Source: Paraconiothyrium sp. Pb-2020 (Eukaryota > Ascomycota > Dothideomycetes > Pleosporales > Didymosphaeriaceae). From it: DNA of 64,000 nt. The notes beneath the pieces are model-generated. The model was not told where the DNA came from. It saw only the letters and a list, made by a program, of their open reading frames with translations, and made no database searches. Below, piece by piece: positions 46,004-58,217 of the stretch. Numbering within the stretch: the stretch's first letter is position 1; each line of letters begins with the position of its first letter. The DNA lies in assembly GCA_022419385.1 (NCBI GenBank), contig JAJUBI010000001.1, positions 1,984,001-2,048,000 of the forward strand. Direction: 5' to 3'. The translations under genes and the position numbers were made by a program.

Positions 46004-49000
46004 AATTTGATTCCAGCATCCCTCGCACGTATGACCGAGTCTTGCATCGTGTTCTAGCGTACACTAGTCCGAATCAATTACCTTACCCTATATTGTCTAG
46101 GGGCGTGCCCCATCTTGAATTCTACCCATGTATGTACGTGCTTGTCTTACATCATGGAGCTCAGAATGATCAAAGCCTGGGTTCGTGTTCGCAAAGCCTG
46201 ACCCCCGATCTATAGCGGAATATGAAGGGGTATGATGGTTGGTGCCAAGGGGCCCGACAGCTAAGCCACACTGCAGTGCGCGTCGACGGCTTCCTTAATG
46301 CGTACGGCTGCAATAAACAGTGCTATTGCTCTGCTTTTGTTTCCACCGCCTGTTGCTCGATGTCAATGCACAGCCATGGCTACATAGTTGATCAAGCAGT
46401 GGTCAAGGTGGCCCGTTTTTTGTGGGGGTTAAAGATCGATCTCGGGTGAGAACAGAAACCGTTGTTAAAGAAGTGGCCATGCATTCTTGTTAGTTATGTT
46501 TCAGTTCGGCTCTTGCACCAGGCGATGGTGCAAGTTGACTACCTTTACTGCTTCTTGCATGGTGCGTGACATTCTGGCGTAATACATCGGAGTTTTTCTG
46601 TAACTGGGTGTGTTACTGTGCAACAACTGGAATTTCCGATCGAACGGACAATTTTCAAACGAACGGGAAGTTTGCGAGTTCGCGATCTATTTTTGAAATT
46701 GCATGAACGGATGATCCCCATTTCGTTGTTTTTCCGCGAAACTTTTGGGTCGTTGAGTGCCTATAGTAATGTATACGAACAGGCTGAAAGCTCAAATGGT
46801 AAAAGCAGAATTTGTGCTACTGCTTTGGGAAGGACTTTGCGAATGCGAGCGGATAGAGTCGACGCTGGCTTTGCTTCTGCTGAGTGATGGTGCGCACATC
46901 CTCGACTCAATTTACCACAACACCGTCCAAAACCGTTTTGCATAGCTCGTAATTGTTATGTTGCTGTATGTTCACGTTTTGGAAGGTTGCGCCGTGTTCC
47001 CTAGAATCAGGTAAACCTGCACGGCCGCAAGCAACCGTCACCTCCACTGTCACTATAGATTCCGCGCATCGAGACAGCTAAAACGACGACCAGCATGTTT
47101 GCAAGCAAATCCCAGCCTTGAGCAGACTGCTCACTTACTGTCGAAGGAAGACCCGTAACAGCGGGTAATGACTCGTACGGCAGCTGGTCATAACAAGCCG
47201 CACGTGGGCCAACGTACGGCCGAGGAAGTATATTGGGTTAGCCCAGCATAGAGCGGTACTGTATTAAATGCGAAAGTAGTGTATTGCCATTCACATTACA
47301 AATAACATATTGATGAGCCGTTACGTCTGTGAGTCATGGATGGTTTTATACCGTCTGCAACAATGCCCTCGGATGGGTCCATGGGAAAGTGAGAGTTGTT
47401 CGAAGGAGTAACCTCGAAAGGTGCGAATAACAATGCTGCTCCAACAGCAATGCTTGTCATGCCGTGAGCGGCAGAGCTAAGTGAGGGGCCAGATGCGCCA
47501 GCCCCGTGCCGAACTGCTTCGTGCATTTTCAAACAGTCGACACAACGCCATGCTAGTCCCTCCCCGTGGGTAAAGTTTGAACGCCGACCTCTTTTCCAAC
47601 CATCATATGGCAGTGGTGTTTGAACTACCGCCTTGGAAGTAGCTAAGAGGCTCGGGCCAGAGATGCTCCACGCCCGCGCGGACTGGGATGGAATCCTTTG
47701 GACCGGTCATGAATCATACTCCGGCACAGCAAGATGTGTGAAGTCAAGAAGGGTAAGCTATGCTAGTGTGCAAGGGCGATTTCCGCTAGTTTTCGGTCGC
47801 TCCAGACTGCCGGGTGGAGGGATTCGAGAAAGGGTCACCTGCATACCAAAGCATGGTGAAGTGCCCGAGCGTACTACACAGCCAATTGTTAAGCGCTGGA
47901 TAAATGATTATTATGTAGCTGCATGTAGGTAATACACCAAGCACCGCTATCCACGGAGTTGCTGAGGATCGCCACGTTGCCTGCTCCCATGTCCATGGAT
48001 GCCATCATGTTATAGAGAGCGGTCGGGCCTGAACGTTGGACTGAACAGTTCATGTGGCGCCACCGTGGTGCAATCACCGTACGGTATCAAAAACTTCCCC
48101 ATATGGGCTCTATAGCTCACAACGAGCCACGTTCCGAGTCCTAGGTCTTGAGCTTAGTGTGAGAAAACCATAGACATCCCTGTTGCACTCTATGCAAGTC
48201 CCCCGTGAATCATTATGTTGAGGACTAATCATATCCGCCACGCTGTCTTTTCGCACTCTTGTCATGCTAGCAATATGTGTTGGGCATAGTTTGCGGCCAT
48301 CCCAATCCGAAATGTGATTATCACCCTGTTTGGCTTGCATTGCGAGTAGAACATTACCGAGCACTCCAACCATACCCGGGCGGGCTATGATAGCAGAGGA
48401 ACAATCTCGCTTGTTTCGACGCAACGCAAAGCCAAGCATCATGTTTATTCTGGCTTCTTCATAACGGTCCTAGCCTAACGGTCACATTTCAGGCCCCCCG
48501 CACCCAGGACACAAGTGGTCCAAACACACATGGTTCTGGGGTCAACAAGTGGGTGCAGGAAACGGACCAACGAGTCCATGACATTGGTTGGATAGATGCG
48601 GGCGGGGCACGCACTATGCACTGCCGCAAGCAAAAGTGTCCCGCGCGTGTCGCAACCTGTCTCCTGAGCAAGCTGTCAGTGACTGCGCCTCTTGTCGAGC
48701 GTGGCTCTGGCAAGACAATAACCATGCCATGATATGGATGGGACCGTCAGAATTTCCAATACGGGATCGACCCAGGATCACGAAACTTCGGGTGCCATTA
48801 TGGGGAAGTACTTTGGTCGGTGAGGCTGCGATCGTGGGATGAAGCTTGATCATATCTCGGTTACCCAGCGCCCAGCGCACTGCGTCATGGGGTTGCTATT
48901 CTCGGGCGCAACGACAATCTCCAGTGCTGGACGCATGCTCTTAGGGGCGAATACGGGGCGTTCTAGTGTCCGTCGGCATCGTTCGAGGACCGGATAATAA

Positions 49001-50644
49001 CGAGTGCGAGCGTGTGAGCGGTTCACGTCCATGACCCACTGCGATCTGGGCACATGGGCATTGGCCTGGGAGCAGGCCGGTAGGATCCAAGATCCGGAAG
49101 GGCGGGTCTTCTGGCTGGTGAATGTCGAGACGAAACGAGAGTGAATGGGTGCGTCGGGGTGGTGCTGCAGGAGCCAATGAGACGGAGCCAAATGCAAGGC
49201 TCTGCTCGTCATACGACATGGCGATGTTCCACCATGATACACGCTCTGCTGTTTCATACGCGGCGCAGCGCCTGGCAACGCAGTCGACGCCGGAGAACGA
49301 CAGCCAGACTAGGCGGCCTAAGCGCGGGTCACGTGCGGTTCCAGGCGCCAGGTGCAAGGAGCGCAGGTCGAACAATGCGGCCGCGGTACAGGCGCCCACT
49401 GCGCTGGAAGAGCTCCACGGCGTCGTCTGCATGTCCACTGCGCTCCTCTCGACGGCCCCCACGGACGACGGCACCGGCTCGGACTCAGCATGGCATCGCG
49501 GTCGGGGCGGAAAGTCTAGCGCACTGCGCTGCTCTTCAGGCCTCAGCTCAGCCATGCCCCGGCGGTCATGGGTCGTCTCGTATGACAGGCCCCGGTGGCA
49601 GCAGCGCGTGGCACCCGCATAGCAGGGGAGGGTCACCGCTCGGGGCCTTCTGGAAGCTGCATCGAAGCGGCCGTTCCAGCATCCAGCGGGCGGGAGGACG
49701 ACGCCTTCCCAACGGCCGCAGGCAGACCACGATGCCATGGAGGCACCGCGGCCCATCCCAGCGCACATGGACCCGACCCGACCAGAGCGAGCGACGACGA
49801 GGCTTAGACGGTCGAGTGCTGGCCAGCGTCTCGCACGCACGCACGCGCCACAACCCCGTTCGCGCGACCTCATCTCGTTGCGACTGTTTCCGCAGTTGAG
49901 TCTAGCTGCTCGCGCGGGCCCTGGGACCAGGACGCTATAGGCCGCTATGCTCGAGCTGGTGCCAGACTCGTTCGCCTGCTGCGACGCCCCATGCTCGCCA
50001 CCAACTTACGCTCGACGGCAGCGGCAGCGCTACCGCCGTGGACGGCACCGCTGAGCGCCTGGCAGCGGACAGCGCACATGTGCCGCTTACTCGATGCACT
50101 CGCGGCCTGCAGCCAAGGTCGCCGTCCTCGAGTGCGGCATCGGCACAGGTGGCCCAGCGGCGCCCTGGTGCCTCCCGCCGCCAGCAGCACATGGTGACGC
50201 CCCTCTCATCACCGCACCCTGGGACGAACTGCACCCGTCTCGCAGCGTCCTGGTCCAGGGCCTCGCTGCGGCAAGGGCTGGGCGCTGGAGCGCTCTGACA
50301 CTAAACGGTCGGGAGCTTGGCCGCACGGCCGCCTGGGATGACAATCCGTCAAGGCACCAACCAGTGCCAGCCGCTTTGCCGGGAATGGGACTGTTGGCCT
50401 CGCAGATGTAATGTTACTGGGCCTCAGGGCCCTATACCCGTATATACCTGCCAGCAACCCCGGGCATGGCGCAGGCCACCGCGAGAAAGCAAGACCAAGC
50501 TCCCGAGTCTGCCTTGCGAGCTTCTCTCCATAGGGCTGCTCTATAAACCTCATACATAGGCACAAGCCAATGCAGGAACGCAAATGTATGTTTACCCCCA
50601 CACCGCTCGACCTTTAAACACATGACGGCTCCATCCTGTTGATC
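46004..50644. other. Gene-poor region left of the C2H2 gene
   Basis: 4.6 kb with no gene I can support. About 46000-48500 is mixed composition with short frames only. About 48900-50400 is markedly G+C-rich by eye. There, long overlapping open frames on both strands (310 codons at 48941-49873 minus, 252 at 49141-49899 plus) contain no recognisable domain and look like composition effects. The last kilobase probably includes the promoter and leader of the C2H2 gene. Confidence 0.4.
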
Positions 50645-52127
50645 ATGACCCCACGGTCTCCCGCACAACAACCACAGCCAAAGACGACCACCATCTCACG
50701 ACGCCTTAGAAACCGCGCCGACCAGCATATCTCTATCCAACCGCCCGAGCTTCCGCAGTTGCGGGGTCTTCGCTCTCGCCGCGCCGCAACTCTACCGTCA
50801 AACCGCCGCACATCCACCAGCTTCCCGGCACAAGACGCACACCTCAACGTCTGGAACGCCAACCTCGACAGCACCTTGCAACGTAGCAGCACTTCCCATC
50901 CCGCCGACCTAGCGCATTCGAATTTGCTCCTGCAAGAAGCTCTTGATATAGCGGCCTACCACTCGCCCCGCGACGCTTCCTCTGCGCTAGCATCCATTCC
51001 ACCACCCGAGCCTGAGAGTTACGAAGTCCAACCCAACTCACCGGCCGATCTTCTTCCTTCCCCACTACCGTCCTTGTCAGGAAGTCACACTGCGACCGAA
51101 TTCGACAATTTCGAATCACCTCACGCTTCTTCCCTTGAATTACAAGACATGAGGTACGGCTTCATTTCGCGGGAACCCACTTCAAGCTCACCATTTTAGC
51201 ACTCTGGGGTTCATGATGGCGCCTGCACCGTACGGTATGGAGCACCACTATGGATCTCCTCCGAACATGGAATCCCCTAGTAAGCAGAGGGCCCCACCGT
51301 ACGAGAGTCGGACGACTGACCAGAACAGGCTACCCGCCGATGAGCCAGCCTTACACAGATCCCAAATCAGCTACATCGGCATCTTATGCCCCTAATTACA
51401 CTGCCAGCCCCAGCATGCATTCTCAATCAAGAAGATCAACCGAGTCTTCAGCAATGCCGCCTTACCAACCATCTCTGCCACGGAGTCCCTACCAACAGTC
51501 AATGGGGCCTACTCGTACAAGTCCGGCGCCATTGAACTATGCTGCACACTCGGGTGAGCCGTCACCGATGCTCAGTTCCGCTCCCCAGGCGTACTCGTAC
51601 CCTGCGATACACTCAAGTCTTCCCGCTGCATCGTTAGGCAGCAACACTCCAAGCTACCCACCGTAGGCGGACTTGTACCTCAAAATAGACTCAGCTAACA
51701 GCAAAGTAGGCCTCCGTTGTACCCCCCGAGCAGTTACAGCATGAACGATTACACACCACTTCCGACGACATTGTATCCATCTACCACTTCACCAGCACCT
51801 TATTCTTCTTACGAGCACTCGCCTCACCTAGCACCGCACAGCGCCGGGGCTGTCTCTGGGTCCACGCCCAGCCAAAGCCAGACGAACGGACCAATGCCCC
51901 GGATACTAAACTCGCGGCCAAAGCCTCAATGTTGGGAGCACGGTTGCAACGGTCGTCAATTTTCCACATTCAGCAATCTCCTGAGACACCAGCGTGAAAA
52001 GTCTGGCACAGCTGCGAAGAGTTATTGTCCGCGCTGCGGCGCCGAGTTCACTCGCACGACGGCCAGAAACGGCCACATGGCGCACGAAAAATGCAAAGCA
52101 CGAAGGACGTCAGATTCGACTAGGTAA
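50645..52127 (+). CDS. C2H2 zinc-finger protein with long low-complexity N terminus
   Basis: Four exons (50645-51153, 51200-51279, 51329-51662, 51710-52127) give 446 aa. The introns of 46-49 nt begin GTACGG, GTAAGC and GTAGGC, end in TAG, CAG and TAG, and all keep phase. Residues 1-310 are rich in Ser, Pro, Tyr, Gln and Ala, as in many fungal developmental regulators. Near the C terminus two zinc-finger-like units follow: CWEHGC with the helix FSTFSNLLRHQRE, then CPRCGAEFTRTTARNGHMAHEKC. The first has an atypical C-x4-C spacing. The stop at 52125-52127 overlaps a donor-like AG/GTAAGC, so a further short exon is possible. The first ATG is at 50645. Likely a nuclear DNA-binding regulator; its target is unknown. 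It sits alone in about 12 kb of gene-poor DNA. Confidence 0.82.
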
Positions 52128-55100
52128 GCGGTAAGTCTGAGCATGAGTGGCTCGGGCTGACCGCGAGCCTCATTTCGATATAAGACGTGTTGTGAGCATG
52201 ACGGCTCGATGGGGTCCTTGGTTCGGGCGTTGGTGACCAAGAGGCTCCAAACGGGGGATGTGTGAGAATGGAGGTGAAGATAATCTGGCCCTCCTTTCAG
52301 CAAGCGTCAGCCGCCCAGTGCGCTCTTGCCTCTCACCACCTCATGTCTGCACAACAAGTCATCCGCGTCAGATGCCGCATGGCAATGGCAGGATCCGGCG
52401 ACAACGAAAGACACGATGTATGCATAAGAGACCGGAGTCTTGTTTTCTGCAGCGATATCATCACAGCGATTTTGCGCATGTGCGAATTTATTTTTAACTC
52501 CAGTCTATACCATCTGTATTAGTGCACTTCTCGTTTGGATATATCTTATTATTCATTGCGGCGCACAGGCACAGACTATCGTCATGGGCGGAGGCAAACT
52601 CAAGCGCTGAAGATTGCCCCCCCCCCCCGGCACTCGAAGAAGGTTCCTCCTCGCACTGTTCTGGATCGGTAGGGGAGTTTCCACGGGATGAACAGGCTCG
52701 AGATGGAGGGAAGGAAGCCGCGCGCATGGAGTCGCCCTGGAGGGGTCGTGTGGGTCGCAGGCTATCGCCCCAGCAGTCGCGCGAAAGGGCTCAGAGTTAC
52801 GGGCGAGAGATGGCTTACGCGGTCGACTGACGCACCAATGGCTGGGCGTGTGCCCTCGGTGGCTTGCTTACTCGCGCTCTCCAGAAGACAAATACGTAGT
52901 CATGGCTCTTTGACCGCCCCGAGTAGGCGGTTCGCAAGAGTCATGCCGTTGTTACATGTCGGACGGCATGTCCCGTGGGCTGCGGGCTGTTTGTATTGTA
53001 GCTGAACGGCGGCTCGCGCCAATAGAAGCAGGAGAAGATGCAAATATGCGACGTTGCGACCCAAACAGGTACTTTGACGTGCGCAGGCGTCGGCCGTACC
53101 CTGCGCCTGGAATGTCACTCTTCTGGCTCGAGTGTGGTACCAGTGCGGTGTCACGCTAGCTGTTGCGCTTACAGGGTCCTCGCGAGTCTTTTGCTCCATC
53201 GAGTAGCGCGCGATGCGACCTCTGCGCTGGTACGCACGGGAGTCGAGAAGTGGAATACCCTTGCGGGCTAGTCGACGCGGCTGCTGTGCAAAAGCGCGAG
53301 GCTCTCGGACCATTGTCGACGCCTTTCGGTGCTATACGTGAGCGTGTGCGCTTGACGTGTGGGACTGGGTCTTGCACATCCGGGACATCGAGGGCCGTCA
53401 GCGTCGGGCCCTCTGATGGGCTGCGCACGACAGGTGTGATCAGAAAAGCTGAAACTAGCGGCTGTGTAACGGAGACAGCAGCGTGGGAGCAACGTGTGCG
53501 GGCGTGGGTGTGGGTTGTGGCAGACGGTCTGGGGCGGGAAGCCTCGTGTTGCCAAACATGGGAACCCAGCACCGATCAATCCGTTTCTACCTGAGACCCC
53601 GTGCATTGCTGAGCTACTCCCACCCTCAGTCCGAACGTCTGCTTTGCGTTACGGAGGCAGGCGCAATGCGACGAGTGCAGTGCATCCAGAAGATGGCATC
53701 CATGGAAGTCTTTGAAACTTCCGTAGCAAACCCCATGCGCGCATGCACCGGCCCAGCCTGCCACCTATGTCATCGATGATTCGGCCGTGATGATCTATAC
53801 TGTGTCAACCTTCAGAGTCTCAGTGCTGCCATGCCCACCGTCGGGGACGGGCCACTGTTACCTCCGACTGGACGTGTGGAGCCCTAGCAATTCGAGCCTG
53901 CTTTGCGAGGTCACGTTATCAAATCGCGGAGGGAGATAAGGTACCGCAAGGAACCGGACCTGCCGGTACCTTGCGCCAATGACGCCGATTTCCGACGTGA
54001 CGGGGATATCCTTTCTTCCCCACATAGCCCGGGGGCCGGCAAGCTAAATTTAAAATCTGCGCTGGGGTACCCTGAAAAGTGTGGTCGCGCTCGCAGATTG
54101 CTTCGAATGCTTGGAGTCTTGACCGATGCGTCTTGTTCGCTTCGACGCCCGAAGTACCTTACCCTGGGGCCGGATGTGGTGGCCTTCAAGGATATCGCGA
54201 TGCCCTACCTGGCCGGAAACGCTTTTGGCCAATGTGTAAAGGGACATCAGCCCCTTTGAGAAGGTCGGGTAATACTATGCGAAATGATCTCGTTCGTTAT
54301 AACAGTGCCTGTTCTGATCAGCTAGAGACAATGAGACATTGACACAGCAGAGGTAAGGCCTCCTTCGCTTTGTGGCTAGTGTCCTCTTCTCTGGGTCATT
54401 GTCAATGGGGAAACATACGAGCCGCGAGCACAGGCACCACCGACACCGGTCGTCGCCACTGAAGCTTAGCGATTGGTCGCGGAGCTCCGTCCGTGGCGCA
54501 GCGCGGTGATCACTCTGGCGAAAGTCTATAGCGCGTCGTGTAGTATATCCCCAATGTCTCAATCTCAAGTCGATGAACGGTAACGGATCCACCTGATCTA
54601 GAGCGGTATCTTGCCGAGCATGTTTGATTGTGCTCTGACGAACTCCAGCGACGACCCCACTCAGAAGGTAAGCAATCTACAACGACGCACTTGCATCTTA
54701 CACCGCCCTTTACATGGCGACTGTGTGCCCCGTAAGATCGGGAAGTACGTGTTTCTATGAGAGTGCTGTCATGCGCCATCTGCCATGTGAATGGTCCGCT
54801 CGCAGACCGTGCCGCCGTTCTAACAGAGTTCTGACATGAGCTTGACGAATTCGCTGACAGGCATATGGGATCCCCGAAGAGGAATCCCTGCGGGACGGCT
54901 GTGCGGGAAGGATGGCATTCGAAGAGAGCCCTGACGGACCAGGGCTTCGCAAGTGCACGTGAACAGGACAAGGTTCTCGAAACGTAGGAAATTGCGAGCG
55001 AATTATGTTGGATGCTTGTCCAGCGTTCGACGTCGACCAAACGAGCGCGAGGTCAATATCGGACAGAAGAGACTTTGGACAATCGATGAAGCTAACGCCC

Positions 55101-58100
55101 GAGAGACAGTGAGACAGCCATGTTGGACACGTTGTAGGGCTGCGTCTCTGTGTTACGATGGCGGTCCCACGAGGCCGTCTCATGACATCTCTCCACAGGG
55201 TTATCTGCAGTGTGCCCATTTGTCTGTTGCGTCGCTTGCACGGCCCGAAGCTTCAGTCGAGTCATCGTGCATGAAGCATGGCGTTGTCTGACCACTCCTG
55301 CAGTAGCGTTCTCTTTGACCGCGCTACCAGCGGTACTAACAACGCTTCTCATGGCCTGTGCTGCGGCCAAGACACTACTTGGGGCCCCGGTCGCATATTG
55401 GACCCCGGAGAACGCAGCATGGATGGCCTGAAGGTCGACCCGTGCGAGGGCGTTTAGGTGACCACATCTGGCGAAACTTGATTGTGGGCGTGATCTGATC
55501 TTCAATCAAGTCTGAGCATTTACCCGTTTTACATCTTTCGTCATAGCAATAACTTCAATTCATGGAACTTTCATTCCAGGAGATTATGGCGCATTGATCC
55601 GATATCCGCGTACCATCGATAGCGTCATGTTGCCGGACTCTGTACTACGGGCCGGTAATTTTCGAAATCGAACCACGGCCGGTGGGTGGGTTCGCTGCCC
55701 AGGAGCCGGTGCACGTCAACATGGGGGCCAACGTCAGCCTGAGGCCACTGTGCCGCCTACCCCCGCCATGCTCCTGGAACGTTCCTTGGAAGGACTCCAC
55801 GGGAGGAACACCAAGATGCGAATCTATTTGATCCTTTGGAAAACCTTCAATTGACCGCACTTTCCAGTAAGACAGGCAATCATCCTTCGCATTCGCGCAT
55901 AATCAGCACCATGAGAGCAATTTTGGGCGAGGCTGCTCGGGCTCTCCGTCTCGCGTGCTAGATGACTGTACCCGCGTCTACGCACTCGTTTGTACCCTTG
56001 TCGCGACATTGTTGTCCGGCATATACGAGGGTATCTAGTCAGACAGATGTCGAAGTAAGCCGTGGTATTGGCCTCTCGCATCATCATAAAATCGAGGTTG
56101 GGACGACACTGACTTGTATCCTTCTTTTTCGAGATTGTCGAAGGGGACTGGAAGACGGGCAGTGGGGACGAGTCTTACTGCCAAAGTGTACCGGTCAAGG
56201 CGGATGCAGAATTTGACGACATCCCTTTTTTTGTGTTTTGTTGCCCAGGGTGAATTCAATGGTCGTTTAACGTGGCGTGGAAGACGATGCCACGACATCG
56301 GTGTGTGCTGCATATACTCTCATGCACGCCACCCTGCACTGTGTAAACGCCTGAATCAGGATCTGGAAGCGGGGTTCTCTTCAAGTTTAGCGACATCAGG
56401 CCTAAATGTAGTAGCATCGTGATTACGAAAACCATGAAGAAGCACTTCGATGTGGTGCAAAGGCGTAGTTGTCGTAGATCAGACGTGCTACCAGCGGCAA
56501 GATCATTAGTACATTGAACCTCGGCTATAGAGCCATCATAGCGATTCCTCATCCAAATCTACAATTTTAACGCCGTTTTCACGAAAAGATTTTGGTGTAT
56601 CGGACTATAGCGCTGGCCTTTGGTGACGAGAGATACCCGCCTCAATTACTCTGCGACCCGCGTTTGCGTGTTCTAAATGCGGCAGGAACATGATGCGTCG
56701 TGAAAGTTACCAAGGCTGACACGCTTGGGTAGATGCCGAAATCTAGGGATGATCTAACGGAGGGAGAATACTGAATTTGACACTGAAGGACACACTACTC
56801 AAGTTTCGATTGGCTGGGGGAAGTAGTGCGTCATGCATCCGCGTTGCAAAGGCGACGAATGAATGAGTTTGAACGAGCCTCAGCAAGGACATGATGCTGC
56901 TCACTCTATGCATTCTCCTTCTTGTTCTACTCTCTCTTGGTTCTTGGCTCAAAGACCCTCAGACCTTGATTGCGAGAGTGTTCACCGCCTTGGGCGTTCT
57001 TTTGGACAACCAAAGCTAGCGCGAATCGTGGGCTTCATTTCCATGTGATCATGTGTGCACATGCAGGTACTGCGTTTTCGGACGCGTTGAGCTGTGATCT
57101 GAGAAGCTTCGCGTTGTCAAGAAAACTCCTGTGGGTTGGATCTCTGCAGTGTGATCGGTAACGCCATCTGCGGAGAGGATTCCCTAGCGTCGTATGGCAC
57201 GGTAACCTCCATCTGGCAACCGTGTTGCGTTCGTTCGGCGATGTAGACACAGATCAGTTGCCTCGTGCGTTTCGCACGAGAGTGAACATCGAGTCACACC
57301 TTTCTTGAACTACGTCCATGCGTTCTGTGTGCGTGGATGTTAGCTTACTGCGCCCGGAGCATGCCAATGTCGGGAACCACAAAATCCGCGACCTATGGTG
57401 CCTGGAGTATACCTTTTCTCTCGCGCAGTATCCTCACCAACCAAAATATAGGCACTCCGTTCGATATAGGGGCCACGTAAGGAACGTACGCTTTCCAGGG
57501 AACGATATTTTTTCGACCCACACAGACGCCTAAGCTAGGCTGTCCTTGATTGCATTCAACCTGTTGCCTTGTTTGGTGACCGCGGCCATCGCACTATACC
57601 TGGGCTTCGCCTCGCTTGCCTGCCACATGATTGCAAAAACGAGCAGGTGTAGAGAGCGCTTTTCAACAGTATGTGTTCTCCATATGGCCGCCATTTTAGC
57701 TCGAATACGATGATGGGCGATGATGGGTAAAAAGGGCGCCCGGTGCCTCCACGGCTACCAGGGATGATGATAATCGCACGTGACCTGCCTAATGTAGAAA
57801 AGACTTGGCAGCGGCTTCCCGCTCCGGTGACTCTTAAACTGACCTCACTTCAACCACGTCAGCGAAGGCGCTCATCGTTTATCACCATCAATCGCTATCA
57901 CGAACAACAATTTTACGATGTCTCTGGTCTAGCTTGTCGAAGCAGATCGTTTGCTCCAGCGTACGGTCGCCACCAGAAACCGTGTCCACATTGCCTGCTT
58001 GACAGAGAAACAGCCCGCGCTTGCGTCCAACATCCGTCAACATGTTTCCCTCAATGATCGTACTCTTCCAGACACACTATTCACACACGAACTCGCGATC

Positions 58101-58217
58101 AATAAAGCCGTTCTAAAAAAAGTATCATACGCGGCGGCGGTACACAAACCTTAAGCAGCTAATAACACTACTGCTCTAAACACCTTATCAAAAAGATCTA
58201 TAGTTGGGATCACCATT
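52128..58217. other. Gene-poor region right of the C2H2 gene
   Basis: 6.1 kb with no gene I can support. There are many open frames of 60-180 codons on both strands, but none shows a domain, signal peptide or consistent splice chain. A run of 12 C lies at 52617-52628. I see no terminal repeats or transposase remnant. The last few hundred bases should hold the promoter of the GTPase gene. Confidence 0.4.

Noticed and set aside
48941..49873. 310-codon open frame on the minus strand
   Set aside because: It overlaps a 252-codon frame on the other strand in G+C-rich DNA and has no domain, signal or splice context. Its composition (Arg, Ser, Ala, Cys, Trp) looks random.
52125..52200. Extra exon of the C2H2 gene after the donor-like GTAAGC
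   Set aside because: It would add only about a dozen residues without conserved character. The in-frame stop is the simpler end, though the alternative is not excluded.
52617..52628. Run of 12 C as a possible functional element
   Set aside because: A simple homopolymer, prone to sequencing error, with no associated structure.
54510..55040. 176-codon minus-strand frame
   Set aside because: Composition is dominated by Ser, Arg and Cys with no motif, and overlapping frames exist on the other strand.
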